Source: JBBECJ01 sp041751795 (GTDB lineage: Bacteria > Chloroflexota > Chloroflexia > Thermomicrobiales > CFX8). From it: a stretch of DNA of 15,393 nucleotides. Under the pieces are notes generated by a model. The model did not search any database, had not been told where the DNA came from, and saw nothing but the letters and a program-made list of their open reading frames with translations. The stretch spans positions 1 through 15,393 of the forward strand of contig JBGSWU010000302.1 of NCBI GenBank assembly GCA_041751795.1. Direction: 5' to 3'. Numbering within the stretch: position 1 is the first letter of the stretch; the number at the start of each line of letters is the position of its first letter. This document shows, one piece after another, positions 7,736 through 14,175 of the stretch. The position numbers and the translations under genes are program-made.

Positions 7736-10132
7736 TTACTGATCCTGGCGCGTCTGAATCGGTCGTCCATTTCGGCCATTTGCTCCGACACCGTGCTGGC
7801 ATGGGTCGCGTCCAGGCGGTGGCGTGACCGGTAGCGGCTCGACGAGTGCAGGGTACGTGCGGGTTTCCGTCTCACCCTGCGAAACGGTTACTGTTTCGTC
7901 GTAGTGGAGAACGTCGATTGGCTCGCCCGACTGTAACGTGTAGCTGGCATGGTTGGAGTTTACATCGACGCGGATGCATCGTCCCCGGAACATCATCCGG
8001 AACGACAAGTGGGTCAGGGGCTCGGGCAGCCGCGGAGCGAACCGTAGCGTCTCGCCGTAGTCACGCATCCCGCCGAACCCGGCGACTGCGACCAGCCATG
8101 CACCCGCCATTGACGCGAGATGCAGCCCGTCGGCGGTATTGCCCGCCAGGTCATGAAGATCAACGAGCGACGTTTCGCGGAAGTAGTCGTAGGCGAGATG
8201 GAGATGGCCGACTTCGGCAGCAATGATCGCCTGGATGGACGCCGAGAGCGACGAGTCGCGGACGGTGATGGCTTCGTAGTATTCGAAATCGCGTCGCTTC
8301 TGATCAGGATCGAAACGATCACCGCAGAGATAGAGCGCCATGACGAGATCTGCCTGCTTGATCACCTGGCTCGAGTAAAGCAGGTAGTAGGGGTAGTTGA
8401 GGAGCAGCGGGTACTCGTCGGGACGTGTCGCCTCGAAGTCCCATGGGCGATAGCGGGTGAACCCTTCCGACTGCGCCGTGACGCCAAGCTCCTCGTCGAA
8501 CGGCACGACGATCGCATCGGCAGCCCTGAGCCAGGAGCGCGTTTCACTGTTATCGACGCCAAGCTCTGCAGCGCGGTCTGGGTGACGGCTGACGATCTCG
8601 GCAGCAACGCGAAGGTTGCGAGCCGCCATCAGGTTCGTGAACACGTTGTTGTCGACGATCGCTGTGTACTCGTCTGGTCCGGTCACACCGTCGATGCGAA
8701 ATGCCCCCTCTGCGTCGTGATGTCCGAGCGCCAGCCAGAGTCGCGCAGTCTCGACCAGTAGTTCAAGGCCGGGTCCGCGTTCGAACTCGATGTCCTCGGT
8801 CGCGGCGATGTACCGGCGAGCAGCGTCGGCGATGTCGGCATTAATATGGAACGACGCCGTCCCGGCTGGCCAATAACCGGAACACTCTTCGCCGCGAATC
8901 GTTCGCCACGGGAACGCGGCACCCGCCAGACGCAGTTCGCGCGCTCGTGCCTTCGCGAGATCTAGCGTCGAGTGTCGCCAGCTGAGCGCGTCGCGAGCCG
9001 CATGCGGCGCCGTGTAGGTCAACACTGGCAACGTGTAGGTTTCGGTGTCCCAGAACGAGTGTCCGTCGTAGCCGCGTCCGGTGAGTCCTTTAGCCGGGAT
9101 CGCCCGCTGCTCTGCCCGGGCACCAGCCTGAACCACCTGAAAGAGGGCAAAGCGCACCGCCTGCTGTAGTTGCGGGTCGCCCTCAACTTCAACATCGGCG
9201 CGGTCCCAGACGTCATCGAGATACTTGCGCTGTCCGGCAAGCAATCCTTCCCAGCCGACACGCTTGGCTGCCGCGAGTCCCGCGTCAACCTGATCGCGAA
9301 GCGCCGGCATTGAGCGAACGCTCGACCAACCGTAGGCAAGCAGCTTGACCACCCGCAGCTTTTCGCCAGGTGCCAGTTCGGTGCTGAATGTGACACGGCC
9401 GAGGTCCGGTTCGCTTTCCGATTCAATGAGTGTTCCTGCCGGGCTATCGACAAGGTGGTCTAGGCCGGTCGCCATTCGGAGCCCACTGGCCCGAGTCCGG
9501 TGTCCCATAGCGACTTCGAGACCGTGCTGGGCGTGGTATTCACAAATGAGTGGAGCGCGCAACGCTGCTGCTGCGCGAGGATCAGCACTTCGCTCATCAA
9601 CTGGCTCATTCGCGACGAGTGTGGATTGCAGAACAATCCGGACTGGCTCGTCGCGTGCTTCAACCTCGTAGCAGATCGCCGTGACCGCGCGCTGGACAAA
9701 CGAGACGAGGCGAGTCGAGCGGATGTTGACCGACTTTCCCGCTGGTGACCTCCACTCCACGTTGCGCCGGAGGACACCGTCACGCAAATCGAGCACGCGC
9801 TCATGGTGTTGCAGGGTTCCGTATCGAACATCGAATGGCTCATCGTCGACGAGCAACCTGAAAAGTTTCCCGTTGGTCACGTCGATCATCGACTGACCTT
9901 CCTCGGGATAGCCGTAGCCACCCTCGGCGTATGGCATTGGCAGTGACTCGAAGAAGCCGTTCAGGTACGTGCCGGGTGTGACGTGCGGTTCGCCCTCGTC
10001 GAGGTTCCCCCGAAGTCCGATGTGCCCGTTTGAGAGCGCGAAGATCGACTCCGTCTGCGCCAGCAGATCGAGGCGCAGGACTGGTTCAGTCACCGCCCAT
10101 GGCTCAATCGAGAACACATCAGATTCGATCAT
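7736..10132 (-). CDS. Glycoside hydrolase family 65 disaccharide phosphorylase (maltose/trehalose/kojibiose type)
   Basis: The 798-residue length is normal for GH65. It is expected to act in the cytosol (no signal peptide) and split an alpha-glucosyl disaccharide with inorganic phosphate, giving beta-glucose 1-phosphate and glucose. Recognisable parts are the N-terminal beta-sandwich (LSNGHIGLRGNLDEG), the barrel entry SFWDTETYTLPVL, the segment GEECSGYWPAG followed by FHINADIADA, the catalytic loop TGPDEYTAIVDNN with the presumed general acid E488, and the C-terminal SLSASIQAIIAAEVGH and LAGNTADGLHLASMAG segments. E488 matches the known acid position in this family (E487 in lactobacillal maltose phosphorylase, from memory). 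Its ATG overlaps the stop of the upstream HAD gene as ATGA, with GAGGAG before it, so translation is likely coupled. The substrate cannot be settled from sequence alone: trehalose, maltose, kojibiose and nigerose are all possible. The last ~30 residues (from PPPGRDP) look like an unstructured tail. Confidence 0.92.
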   Translation of the reverse strand: MIESDVFSIEPWAVTEPVLRLDLLAQTESIFALSNGHIGLRGNLDEGEPHVTPGTYLNGFFESLPMPYAEGGYGYPEEGQSMIDVTNGKLFRLLVDDEPFDVRYGTLQHHERVLDLRDGVLRRNVEWRSPAGKSVNIRSTRLVSFVQRAVTAICYEVEARDEPVRIVLQSTLVANEPVDERSADPRAAAALRAPLICEYHAQHGLEVAMGHRTRASGLRMATGLDHLVDSPAGTLIESESEPDLGRVTFSTELAPGEKLRVVKLLAYGWSSVRSMPALRDQVDAGLAAAKRVGWEGLLAGQRKYLDDVWDRADVEVEGDPQLQQAVRFALFQVVQAGARAEQRAIPAKGLTGRGYDGHSFWDTETYTLPVLTYTAPHAARDALSWRHSTLDLAKARARELRLAGAAFPWRTIRGEECSGYWPAGTASFHINADIADAARRYIAATEDIEFERGPGLELLVETARLWLALGHHDAEGAFRIDGVTGPDEYTAIVDNNVFTNLMAARNLRVAAEIVSRHPDRAAELGVDNSETRSWLRAADAIVVPFDEELGVTAQSEGFTRYRPWDFEATRPDEYPLLLNYPYYLLYSSQVIKQADLVMALYLCGDRFDPDQKRRDFEYYEAITVRDSSLSASIQAIIAAEVGHLHLAYDYFRETSLVDLHDLAGNTADGLHLASMAGAWLVAVAGFGGMRDYGETLRFAPRLPEPLTHLSFRMMFRGRCIRVDVNSNHASYTLQSGEPIDVLHYDETVTVSQGETETRTYPALVEPLPVTPPPGRDPCQHGVGANGRNGRPIQTRQDQ

Positions 10133-10902
10133 TGCTCCTCCATCAGTTCGCTGAGGTCAGTGACGACGATGTCAGCACCGTTGCGGCGCAGTGCGTCCCC
10201 ATGTCCAACACGATCGACACCGACGACCAGACCAAACGCCCCGGCCCGACCGGCTGCAACGCCTGCAACGGCATCTTCGAACACGGCGCACCCGTCCGGA
10301 GCGGTGCCGAGCATTTCGGCGGCGGCGAGAAAGGTATCGGGGGCGGGTTTGCCAGGCAGTCCTCGTTCGCCGGCGACGACACCATCGACACGAACCTCAA
10401 ACAGGTGCTCGATCCCTGCTGCGCGCAGCACCATCTGGCAGTTCCTGCTCGCCGACACCACTGCCGTACGAAGTCCAGCAGCCCGCACGACGTCGACGAA
10501 TCGAACGGATCCCTCGTAGGTATCGACGCCATCTCTCCGAACGATCGTCTGGACAAGGTTGTTCTTGCGTGTTCCGAGGCCGTGAACCGTTTCTACAGTT
10601 GGCGGATCGTCCGCCGAACCCTCGGGGAGAACGATGCCGCGTGAGGCCAGAAACGAGCGAACACCGTCCTGCCGTAGCTTGCCGTCAACATACATCACGT
10701 AGTCGGTGTCAATCTCAAAGGGCTGAAACGGGTCGACTGACTGTCGGGCTCGATCGTTCAGGAATGCGTCGAACATCTCTTTCCAGGCCGCGGCGTGAAC
10801 TATGGCTGTCTGGGTGAGCACACCGTCGAGATCGAAGAGGCAGGCGGAGATGCCGTCTGGCAATCGATGAATGTAGCTGGCAGGTGAAATCGTCACAGGC
10901 AT
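10129..10902 (-). CDS. pgmB: Beta-phosphoglucomutase family HAD enzyme
   Basis: This is a 257-residue HAD-superfamily protein. It should turn beta-glucose 1-phosphate from the coupled GH65 phosphorylase into glucose 6-phosphate. Numbering from ATG 10902: motif I FDLDGVLT with nucleophile D24 and acid/base D26, followed by the helical cap (HAAAWKEMFDAFL). Then come motif II VVSAS, motif III lysine in GLPGKPAPDTF and motif IV acidic pair in FEDAVAG. The cap contains GTRKNN, typical of the GH65-associated subgroup. The frame also allows ATG 10986, but those extra 28 residues are basic, low in homology-like features and lack a ribosome site, so 10902 is preferred; it has only a weak GAAAG site. 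The TGA stop overlaps the ATG of the GH65 gene (4 bp), which is strong evidence for one operon. Phosphatase activity on another sugar phosphate is a less likely alternative. Confidence 0.88.
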   Translation of the reverse strand: MPVTISPASYIHRLPDGISACLFDLDGVLTQTAIVHAAAWKEMFDAFLNDRARQSVDPFQPFEIDTDYVMYVDGKLRQDGVRSFLASRGIVLPEGSADDPPTVETVHGLGTRKNNLVQTIVRRDGVDTYEGSVRFVDVVRAAGLRTAVVSASRNCQMVLRAAGIEHLFEVRVDGVVAGERGLPGKPAPDTFLAAAEMLGTAPDGCAVFEDAVAGVAAGRAGAFGLVVGVDRVGHGDALRRNGADIVVTDLSELMEEQ

Positions 10903-11030
10903 CACACGCTTTCGAGATTGGCACCGATTCGAGATGGCGGATCGACGCACCAATTGAGTGTTCCAGCAGAGGCGTTCGCGCGACATTGATCGCTGCTGGG
11001 GCGACGCAACATCATAAGGATAATGAAACA

Positions 11031-11063
11031 GGCGGCATAATCACGCCGAATGAGTGGCGGCAT
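11031..11063. repeat. Direct repeat GGCGGCAT x2 in the divergent intergenic region
   Basis: GGCGGCAT occurs at 11031-11038 and 11056-11063, 25 bases apart, in the gap between the HAD-GH65 operon and the TRIC gene. It may be an operator half-site pair. The rest of the 243-base gap (10903-11145) shows no gene and no promoter that I can call with confidence. Confidence 0.25.
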
Positions 11064-11134
11064 CGTTCGTTCAAGCCGATCGCGGTAACGATTTCGGCAT
11101 CGCGCACGCGCGATGTCGACACGAGAAGGACGTT

Positions 11135-11141
11135 GGGGAGG
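11135..11141 (+). promoter_or_regulatory. Ribosome binding site GGGGAGG deciding a GTG start
   Basis: A strong GGGGAGG sits 4 bases before GTG 11146. The in-frame ATG at 11113 has no such site before it and would put this one inside the gene, so GTG 11146 is taken as the start. Confidence 0.55.
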
Positions 11142-11145
11142 CTTC

Positions 11146-11781
11146 GTGCTGGACGACCAGACGACGGTGAGCACGTTTCTACTGCTTCTCGACCTGGCCG
11201 GAACATTCGTCTTCGCGATCAGTGGAGGAATGGCAGGTGTCCGGTTCAAGCTTGACCTCTTCGGCATTCTTGTCGTTTCGATTGTAGCGGCAACGGCTGG
11301 AGGAGTCCTCCGGGATGTCCTGATCGGGGCAATCCCACCGGCAGCGATCAATGATTGGCGCTATATTGTCGTGTCATGCGTGGCCGGGCTGATCGTGTTC
11401 CGCTGGCATCACGTCATCGAGATCCTGCAGCACCCGGTTCTCATTTTCGATGGCGCTGGACTGGCGCTCTTCGCGGTATCTGGCACGTCGAAGGCACTCA
11501 CGTTCAACGTTGATCCGATCGGGGCGATCCTCCTCGGTGTCCTGACTGGCACCGGCGGCGGAATCATGCGCGATATCCTCGTGTCCAGGCCGCCAACGGT
11601 TCTGCGTTCTGAACTTTATGCTGTCACCGCTTTGGCGGGAGCCGCTGTCGTTGTCTGTGGAGATCTGGTTGAACTTCCGCCCAGAATTGTCGCACTGACC
11701 GGCGCGAGTCTCTGCTTTGGGCTGCGTCTCGCCGCAATCCATCGAGGCTGGGAACTCCCGTTTGCCCGGTCACGCCAATGA
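11146..11781 (+). CDS. TRIC-type cation channel family membrane protein (UPF0126/YadS-like)
   Basis: A 211-residue integral membrane protein made of two tandem copies of the UPF0126 domain, which is the normal size. Copy one carries GGVLRD (R56, D57) and copy two GGGIMRD (137-143), the family's paired glycine-kink motifs. Further conserved segments are DLAGTFVFAISGG near the N-terminus and SRPPTVLRSELYA after the second motif. About seven membrane helices are expected. Crystallised prokaryotic TRIC proteins are trimeric potassium channels; a related Escherichia coli protein, YicG, has been linked to glycine uptake, so the cargo is open. The GTG start gives LDDQTT before the first helix. The gene is divergent from the HAD-GH65 operon and convergent with the serine hydrolase, so it is probably transcribed alone. 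Confidence 0.85.
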   Translation: MLDDQTTVSTFLLLLDLAGTFVFAISGGMAGVRFKLDLFGILVVSIVAATAGGVLRDVLIGAIPPAAINDWRYIVVSCVAGLIVFRWHHVIEILQHPVLIFDGAGLALFAVSGTSKALTFNVDPIGAILLGVLTGTGGGIMRDILVSRPPTVLRSELYAVTALAGAAVVVCGDLVELPPRIVALTGASLCFGLRLAAIHRGWELPFARSRQ

Positions 11782-11799
11782 TGAACGATACCAGCCAAG

Positions 11800-11830
11800 G
11801 ATGACTATTCGTTCAATCCGAATAGCGATC
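11800..11830. terminator. Candidate bidirectional terminator hairpin
   Basis: CTATTCG (11805-11811) and CGAATAG (11819-11825) form a perfect 7-bp stem with a 7-base loop. It is extended outward by GAT/ATC after a 2-base internal loop. It lies in the 50-base gap between two converging genes. The T-run is missing, so strength is uncertain. Confidence 0.45.
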
Positions 11831-11831
11831 G

Positions 11832-12923
11832 TCAATCAACGACGGCTGTCAGCACCTGTTCGATGAACGAATCGAACCGATCAGGATCGGTCCAGCGGAC
11901 GACTGTCAGCAGGTCGTGCTCCGGATCGACCCAGATGACGTTGCGGCCATAGCCGAGGGCGAAGAAACTGGATTCCGGCGCACTCGGGAAGAGTTGCCGC
12001 TCAGGGTTGAGCCACCACATGTAGCCATAGGTCGGGTTGACCTCGCCGGGTGTTGTTGCCCGGTCGATCCACGCCTCGGACAGCAGTTGCCGCCCACCCC
12101 AGCGCCCGCGTCGGAGGTGTAGCAGTCCGAAACGAGCGTGATCCCGCGTGCTGGCCCAGACGCCTCCACCATAGTGGCCGCCACCGGCGACTGACTGGAC
12201 ATGGTGGCCATCGATTGTGATCCACGATGTGTCATAGCCGTGCCATTCCCAGGTGTGGCTGGCGCCAATCAGGTCCATGACCTGTTCGCGCAGGACCTCT
12301 GGGAGTGGGCGGCGAAGGGTACGCAGGATTGAGTAGGCTGCCAGGTTGACCCGGACATCGTTGTATTCATAGAAGGTGCCGGGAGCGTTGAGGTTTCGCT
12401 CGCGCCCCATCCGGCGGTCGGCGAGGTCCGGCTTTCCCCAAAGGGTGCCTTCCCACTCGCTGGTTTGCTGAAGCAGGTGGTGCCAGGTGATTGACTGGTT
12501 CCTGTCGCCGTCGAAGGTGCCGTCGGTGACGTACTCGCGGACGGGATCGTTGAAGTCACGAATCAGACCCGCGTCCCAGGCAATCCCAGCCATCGTTGCG
12601 ACGTAGCTTTTGGCAACCGAGAACGTCATGTCGACCCGTGCAGTGTCGCCCCACTCAGCGACGATGTAGCCGTGGCGGGTGATCAGCCCGTTTGTCGCAC
12701 CGCGATCGCGATAGGGACCGATCGGCTTTTCCCACGGATCCTCGGCGATGCGCTGCTCGTAAAACTCAGCCAGCCGGTGCGGCATCGATTCGTTCTCGTT
12801 CGCCGCGCTGAAGGCGACGGCTTCAGCGATCCGCTCCGGGTCCAGTCCGAGTTCCGCTGGTTCCCGTCGCTCCCAGTCCCAGCGCGGTGGCTCGTAGGAT
12901 GTTCCTTCCATCGATCTCGTCAC
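11832..12923 (-). CDS. Serine hydrolase of the beta-lactamase (class C / penicillin-binding) family
   Basis: A 363-residue protein from GTG 12923. The catalytic motif SVAK (S102, K105) lies in DMTFSVAKSYVATMAG. A Tyr-Asn motif (YEYNDVRVN, Y187) and a HYGGG segment in place of the usual KTG fit the esterase/EstB-like and 6-aminohexanoate-dimer-hydrolase-like branch. No signal peptide is seen, so it probably acts in the cytosol on an ester or amide. The exact substrate cannot be read from the sequence, and a true antibiotic-degrading lactamase is unlikely. The frame is open back to GTG 12965. GTG 12923 is preferred because GAGGG lies 7 bases ahead; ATG 12911, four codons later, is equally possible. 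It follows the small membrane-protein pair on the same strand after 71 bases and may be co-transcribed with them. Confidence 0.85.
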   Translation of the reverse strand: MTRSMEGTSYEPPRWDWERREPAELGLDPERIAEAVAFSAANENESMPHRLAEFYEQRIAEDPWEKPIGPYRDRGATNGLITRHGYIVAEWGDTARVDMTFSVAKSYVATMAGIAWDAGLIRDFNDPVREYVTDGTFDGDRNQSITWHHLLQQTSEWEGTLWGKPDLADRRMGRERNLNAPGTFYEYNDVRVNLAAYSILRTLRRPLPEVLREQVMDLIGASHTWEWHGYDTSWITIDGHHVQSVAGGGHYGGGVWASTRDHARFGLLHLRRGRWGGRQLLSEAWIDRATTPGEVNPTYGYMWWLNPERQLFPSAPESSFFALGYGRNVIWVDPEHDLLTVVRWTDPDRFDSFIEQVLTAVVD

Positions 12924-12994
12924 CCTCTCACCCTCATTGTCCGAATTCGTTCGGTGAATCGTCACCGCTCGATCGTGATCTGTCCAGCGGTGGC

Positions 12995-13288
12995 TCAGGA
13001 GGCGGGACGTTCCCCATCGTGCCGTTCACGGGCGTACTGCTGGAGGAGTGCGCGGGCATTAGTCAGCGTCATCAGATCGTCGCGTCCTTCAGACACCGTG
13101 GCGAAGGCATCGCCGAGAGCGCCTTCGACCGTTCGTGCGATCGGTCGTGTTCGCCGCGGTTCCCCTGGCTGTGCCTCCTGGCTGCTGCCAGTTGGTGCGA
13201 GTATCAGGTAGAGAAAGATCGCCATGATCAGGCTGAGCATCAGTTCGAGGCTGATCGTCAGCGCATAGAGGACAAAGAACGCGCTCAT
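12995..13288 (-). CDS. Small single-pass membrane protein B (unrecognised family)
   Basis: A 97-residue protein that I do not recognise. Residues 5-31 are one hydrophobic helix (begins FVLYALTISLELM) with a glutamate buried at position 15. A proline- and arginine-rich linker (about 33-53) leads to a helical tail with GRDDLMTLTNARALL and QQYARER. The tail and the buried glutamate match the product of the gene just upstream, so the two look like old paralogues. Start ATG 13288 has GGAG 8 bases before it; the frame extends to TTG 13309, which lacks a site. The start lies 4 bases after the stop of the upstream gene, so translation is likely coupled. The positive linker suggests the tail is cytosolic. 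Function unknown. Confidence 0.7.
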   Translation of the reverse strand: MSAFFVLYALTISLELMLSLIMAIFLYLILAPTGSSQEAQPGEPRRTRPIARTVEGALGDAFATVSEGRDDLMTLTNARALLQQYARERHDGERPAS

Positions 13289-13292
13289 CGAT

Positions 13293-13613
13293 TCATCTCC
13301 GCTCGTCAACCAGTGTCAGCGCGTAGCGGTCGAGCGCGTCGATGGCGCGATCGATACCGGGACCCGCCCGTCCTGTCGCAACCTCGTCCATCGCCGATCG
13401 CAGCGCGGTCAGGGTTGGGTCAAGCAGGAACTCTCGCTGTGCGCGGAGCGGGGCGGATTGCAGCGAACGCCGAGCGAGTCCCGTTTCCTCTCCTTCGCGC
13501 CGCAACGAACGGCTTTCGAGGAGGTGGACGAGGACGTAGGTCGTCATCCCAATTCGAACGACTTCGAGGATGCCGACGATGACGACGATTCCGATCCAAA
13601 GTGTGGGTGTCAT
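13293..13613 (-). CDS. Small single-pass membrane protein A (unrecognised family)
   Basis: A 106-residue protein from ATG 13613 that I do not recognise. Residues 4-32 form a hydrophobic helix with a buried glutamate at 17 and an arginine at 20 (GILEVVRIGMTTYVL). A basic/acidic linker (RSLRREGEETGLARR) follows, then a helical tail with LRSAMDEVATGR and AIDALDRYALTLVDER. The tail aligns by eye with that of the next gene: both have a VxxGR turn and an A-x-x-AL-x-x-YA helix. The frame stays open to 13787, but that extension reads unlike a protein, so 13613 was chosen because it directly precedes the helix; the ribosome site there is weak. It is first of the small pair and possibly of a three-gene operon with the serine hydrolase. 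It may form a hetero-oligomer with its neighbour. Confidence 0.6.
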   Translation of the reverse strand: MTPTLWIGIVVIVGILEVVRIGMTTYVLVHLLESRSLRREGEETGLARRSLQSAPLRAQREFLLDPTLTALRSAMDEVATGRAGPGIDRAIDALDRYALTLVDERR

Positions 13614-13772
13614 GGTGAAGTGGTGTGCCCGGCCTGCATATCGTGTAGCCAATCGTTTGCTGATTCTCATGAATGGTAGCGGCAGGTCCGCCAAACGAGA
13701 TTTGCCCACTACCCCATTACAGTGTAGTGAAGCGTTCAAGACGATAGCGATGTCGCCAATTGTCATTGTGTC

Positions 13773-13801
13773 TTGACGATGCATCACCAGCGTGACAGAC
13801 T
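13773..13801 (+). promoter_or_regulatory. Candidate promoter of the riboswitch leader
   Basis: TTGACG (13773-13778) is followed after 17 bases by CAGACT (13796-13801). The -35 is good and the -10 poor. Transcription would start near 13808, right at the beginning of the cobalamin aptamer, which supports the placement. Confidence 0.35.
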
Positions 13802-13810
13802 ACCTCCAGC

Positions 13811-13956
13811 GTCGGTGTTCCGGCGCGAAAACCCAGAATCCGGCAGCGGGTACTCGCTTATCGTAGGCGAGGTCACAGGGGGAAACCGGTGAAAGACCGG
13901 TGCTGTGCCGCAACTGTAACGCGCATTATGCGCGGAGCCAGGTCACCTGCCGTTGC
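13811..13956 (+). promoter_or_regulatory. Cobalamin (adenosylcobalamin-family) riboswitch aptamer
   Basis: The conserved core is plain to see. GGGGGAAACCGGTGAAAGAC starts near 13878 and includes the CCGGTG-AAAGA-CCGG hairpin. GCCGCAACTGTAAC lies at 13907-13920. The B12 box AGCCAGGTCACCTGCC is at 13936-13951. Two more hairpins fit known aptamer elements: CTCGC/GCGAG around 13853-13871 and GCGCATTATGCGC at 13921-13933. The outer limits are approximate. It lies on the plus strand about 220 bases ahead of the toroid protein gene and should lower its expression when B12 is plentiful, as this class usually does. The stretch from 13614 to about 13770 holds no gene that I can support. Confidence 0.93.
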
Positions 13957-14175
13957 CGTTCCGGTTCGCTTCGCGCACGAGTGAGCTGGGATGGTCAGGC
14001 AACCGACCTCCCTTTCACACATGCTCGAAATCGCGATCAGCCTTCAGTCGTCAGACTGATGCTGGCCGCCAGGTTGTCGATCCACCCGGACGACACCGTT
14101 GGGCCGCTGATCGCCGTGTGAAGTTTGCTGTCTGCGTCCCGGACCAGGGCGCGGCCGGATTGGAAGGGGAATCAC
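13957..14175 (+). promoter_or_regulatory. Riboswitch expression platform / leader of the toroid protein gene
   Basis: These 219 bases between aptamer and start codon hold no supportable gene. No hairpin followed by a T-run is visible, so control of translation seems more likely than termination. GACCTCCC at 14005-14012 is perfectly complementary to GGGAGGTC at 14191-14198, just inside the coding region and within the initiating ribosome's footprint. GGAAGGGGA (14162-14170) is the ribosome binding site, 5 bases before TTG 14176. Confidence 0.4.

Noticed and set aside
11832..12923. Serine hydrolase as an antibiotic-resistance beta-lactamase.
   Set aside because: No signal peptide and no KTG motif; HYGGG in that position fits the esterase/amide-hydrolase branch better.
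13614..13787. N-terminal extension of small membrane protein A to a start at 13787.
   Set aside because: The extra 58 residues lack any protein-like feature and no ribosome site precedes 13787; the membrane helix begins right after ATG 13613.
13900..14121. Plus-strand open frame of 73 codons between the aptamer and the toroid gene.
   Set aside because: It starts inside the conserved cobalamin aptamer and its sequence is dictated by RNA structure; it has no ribosome site or domain.
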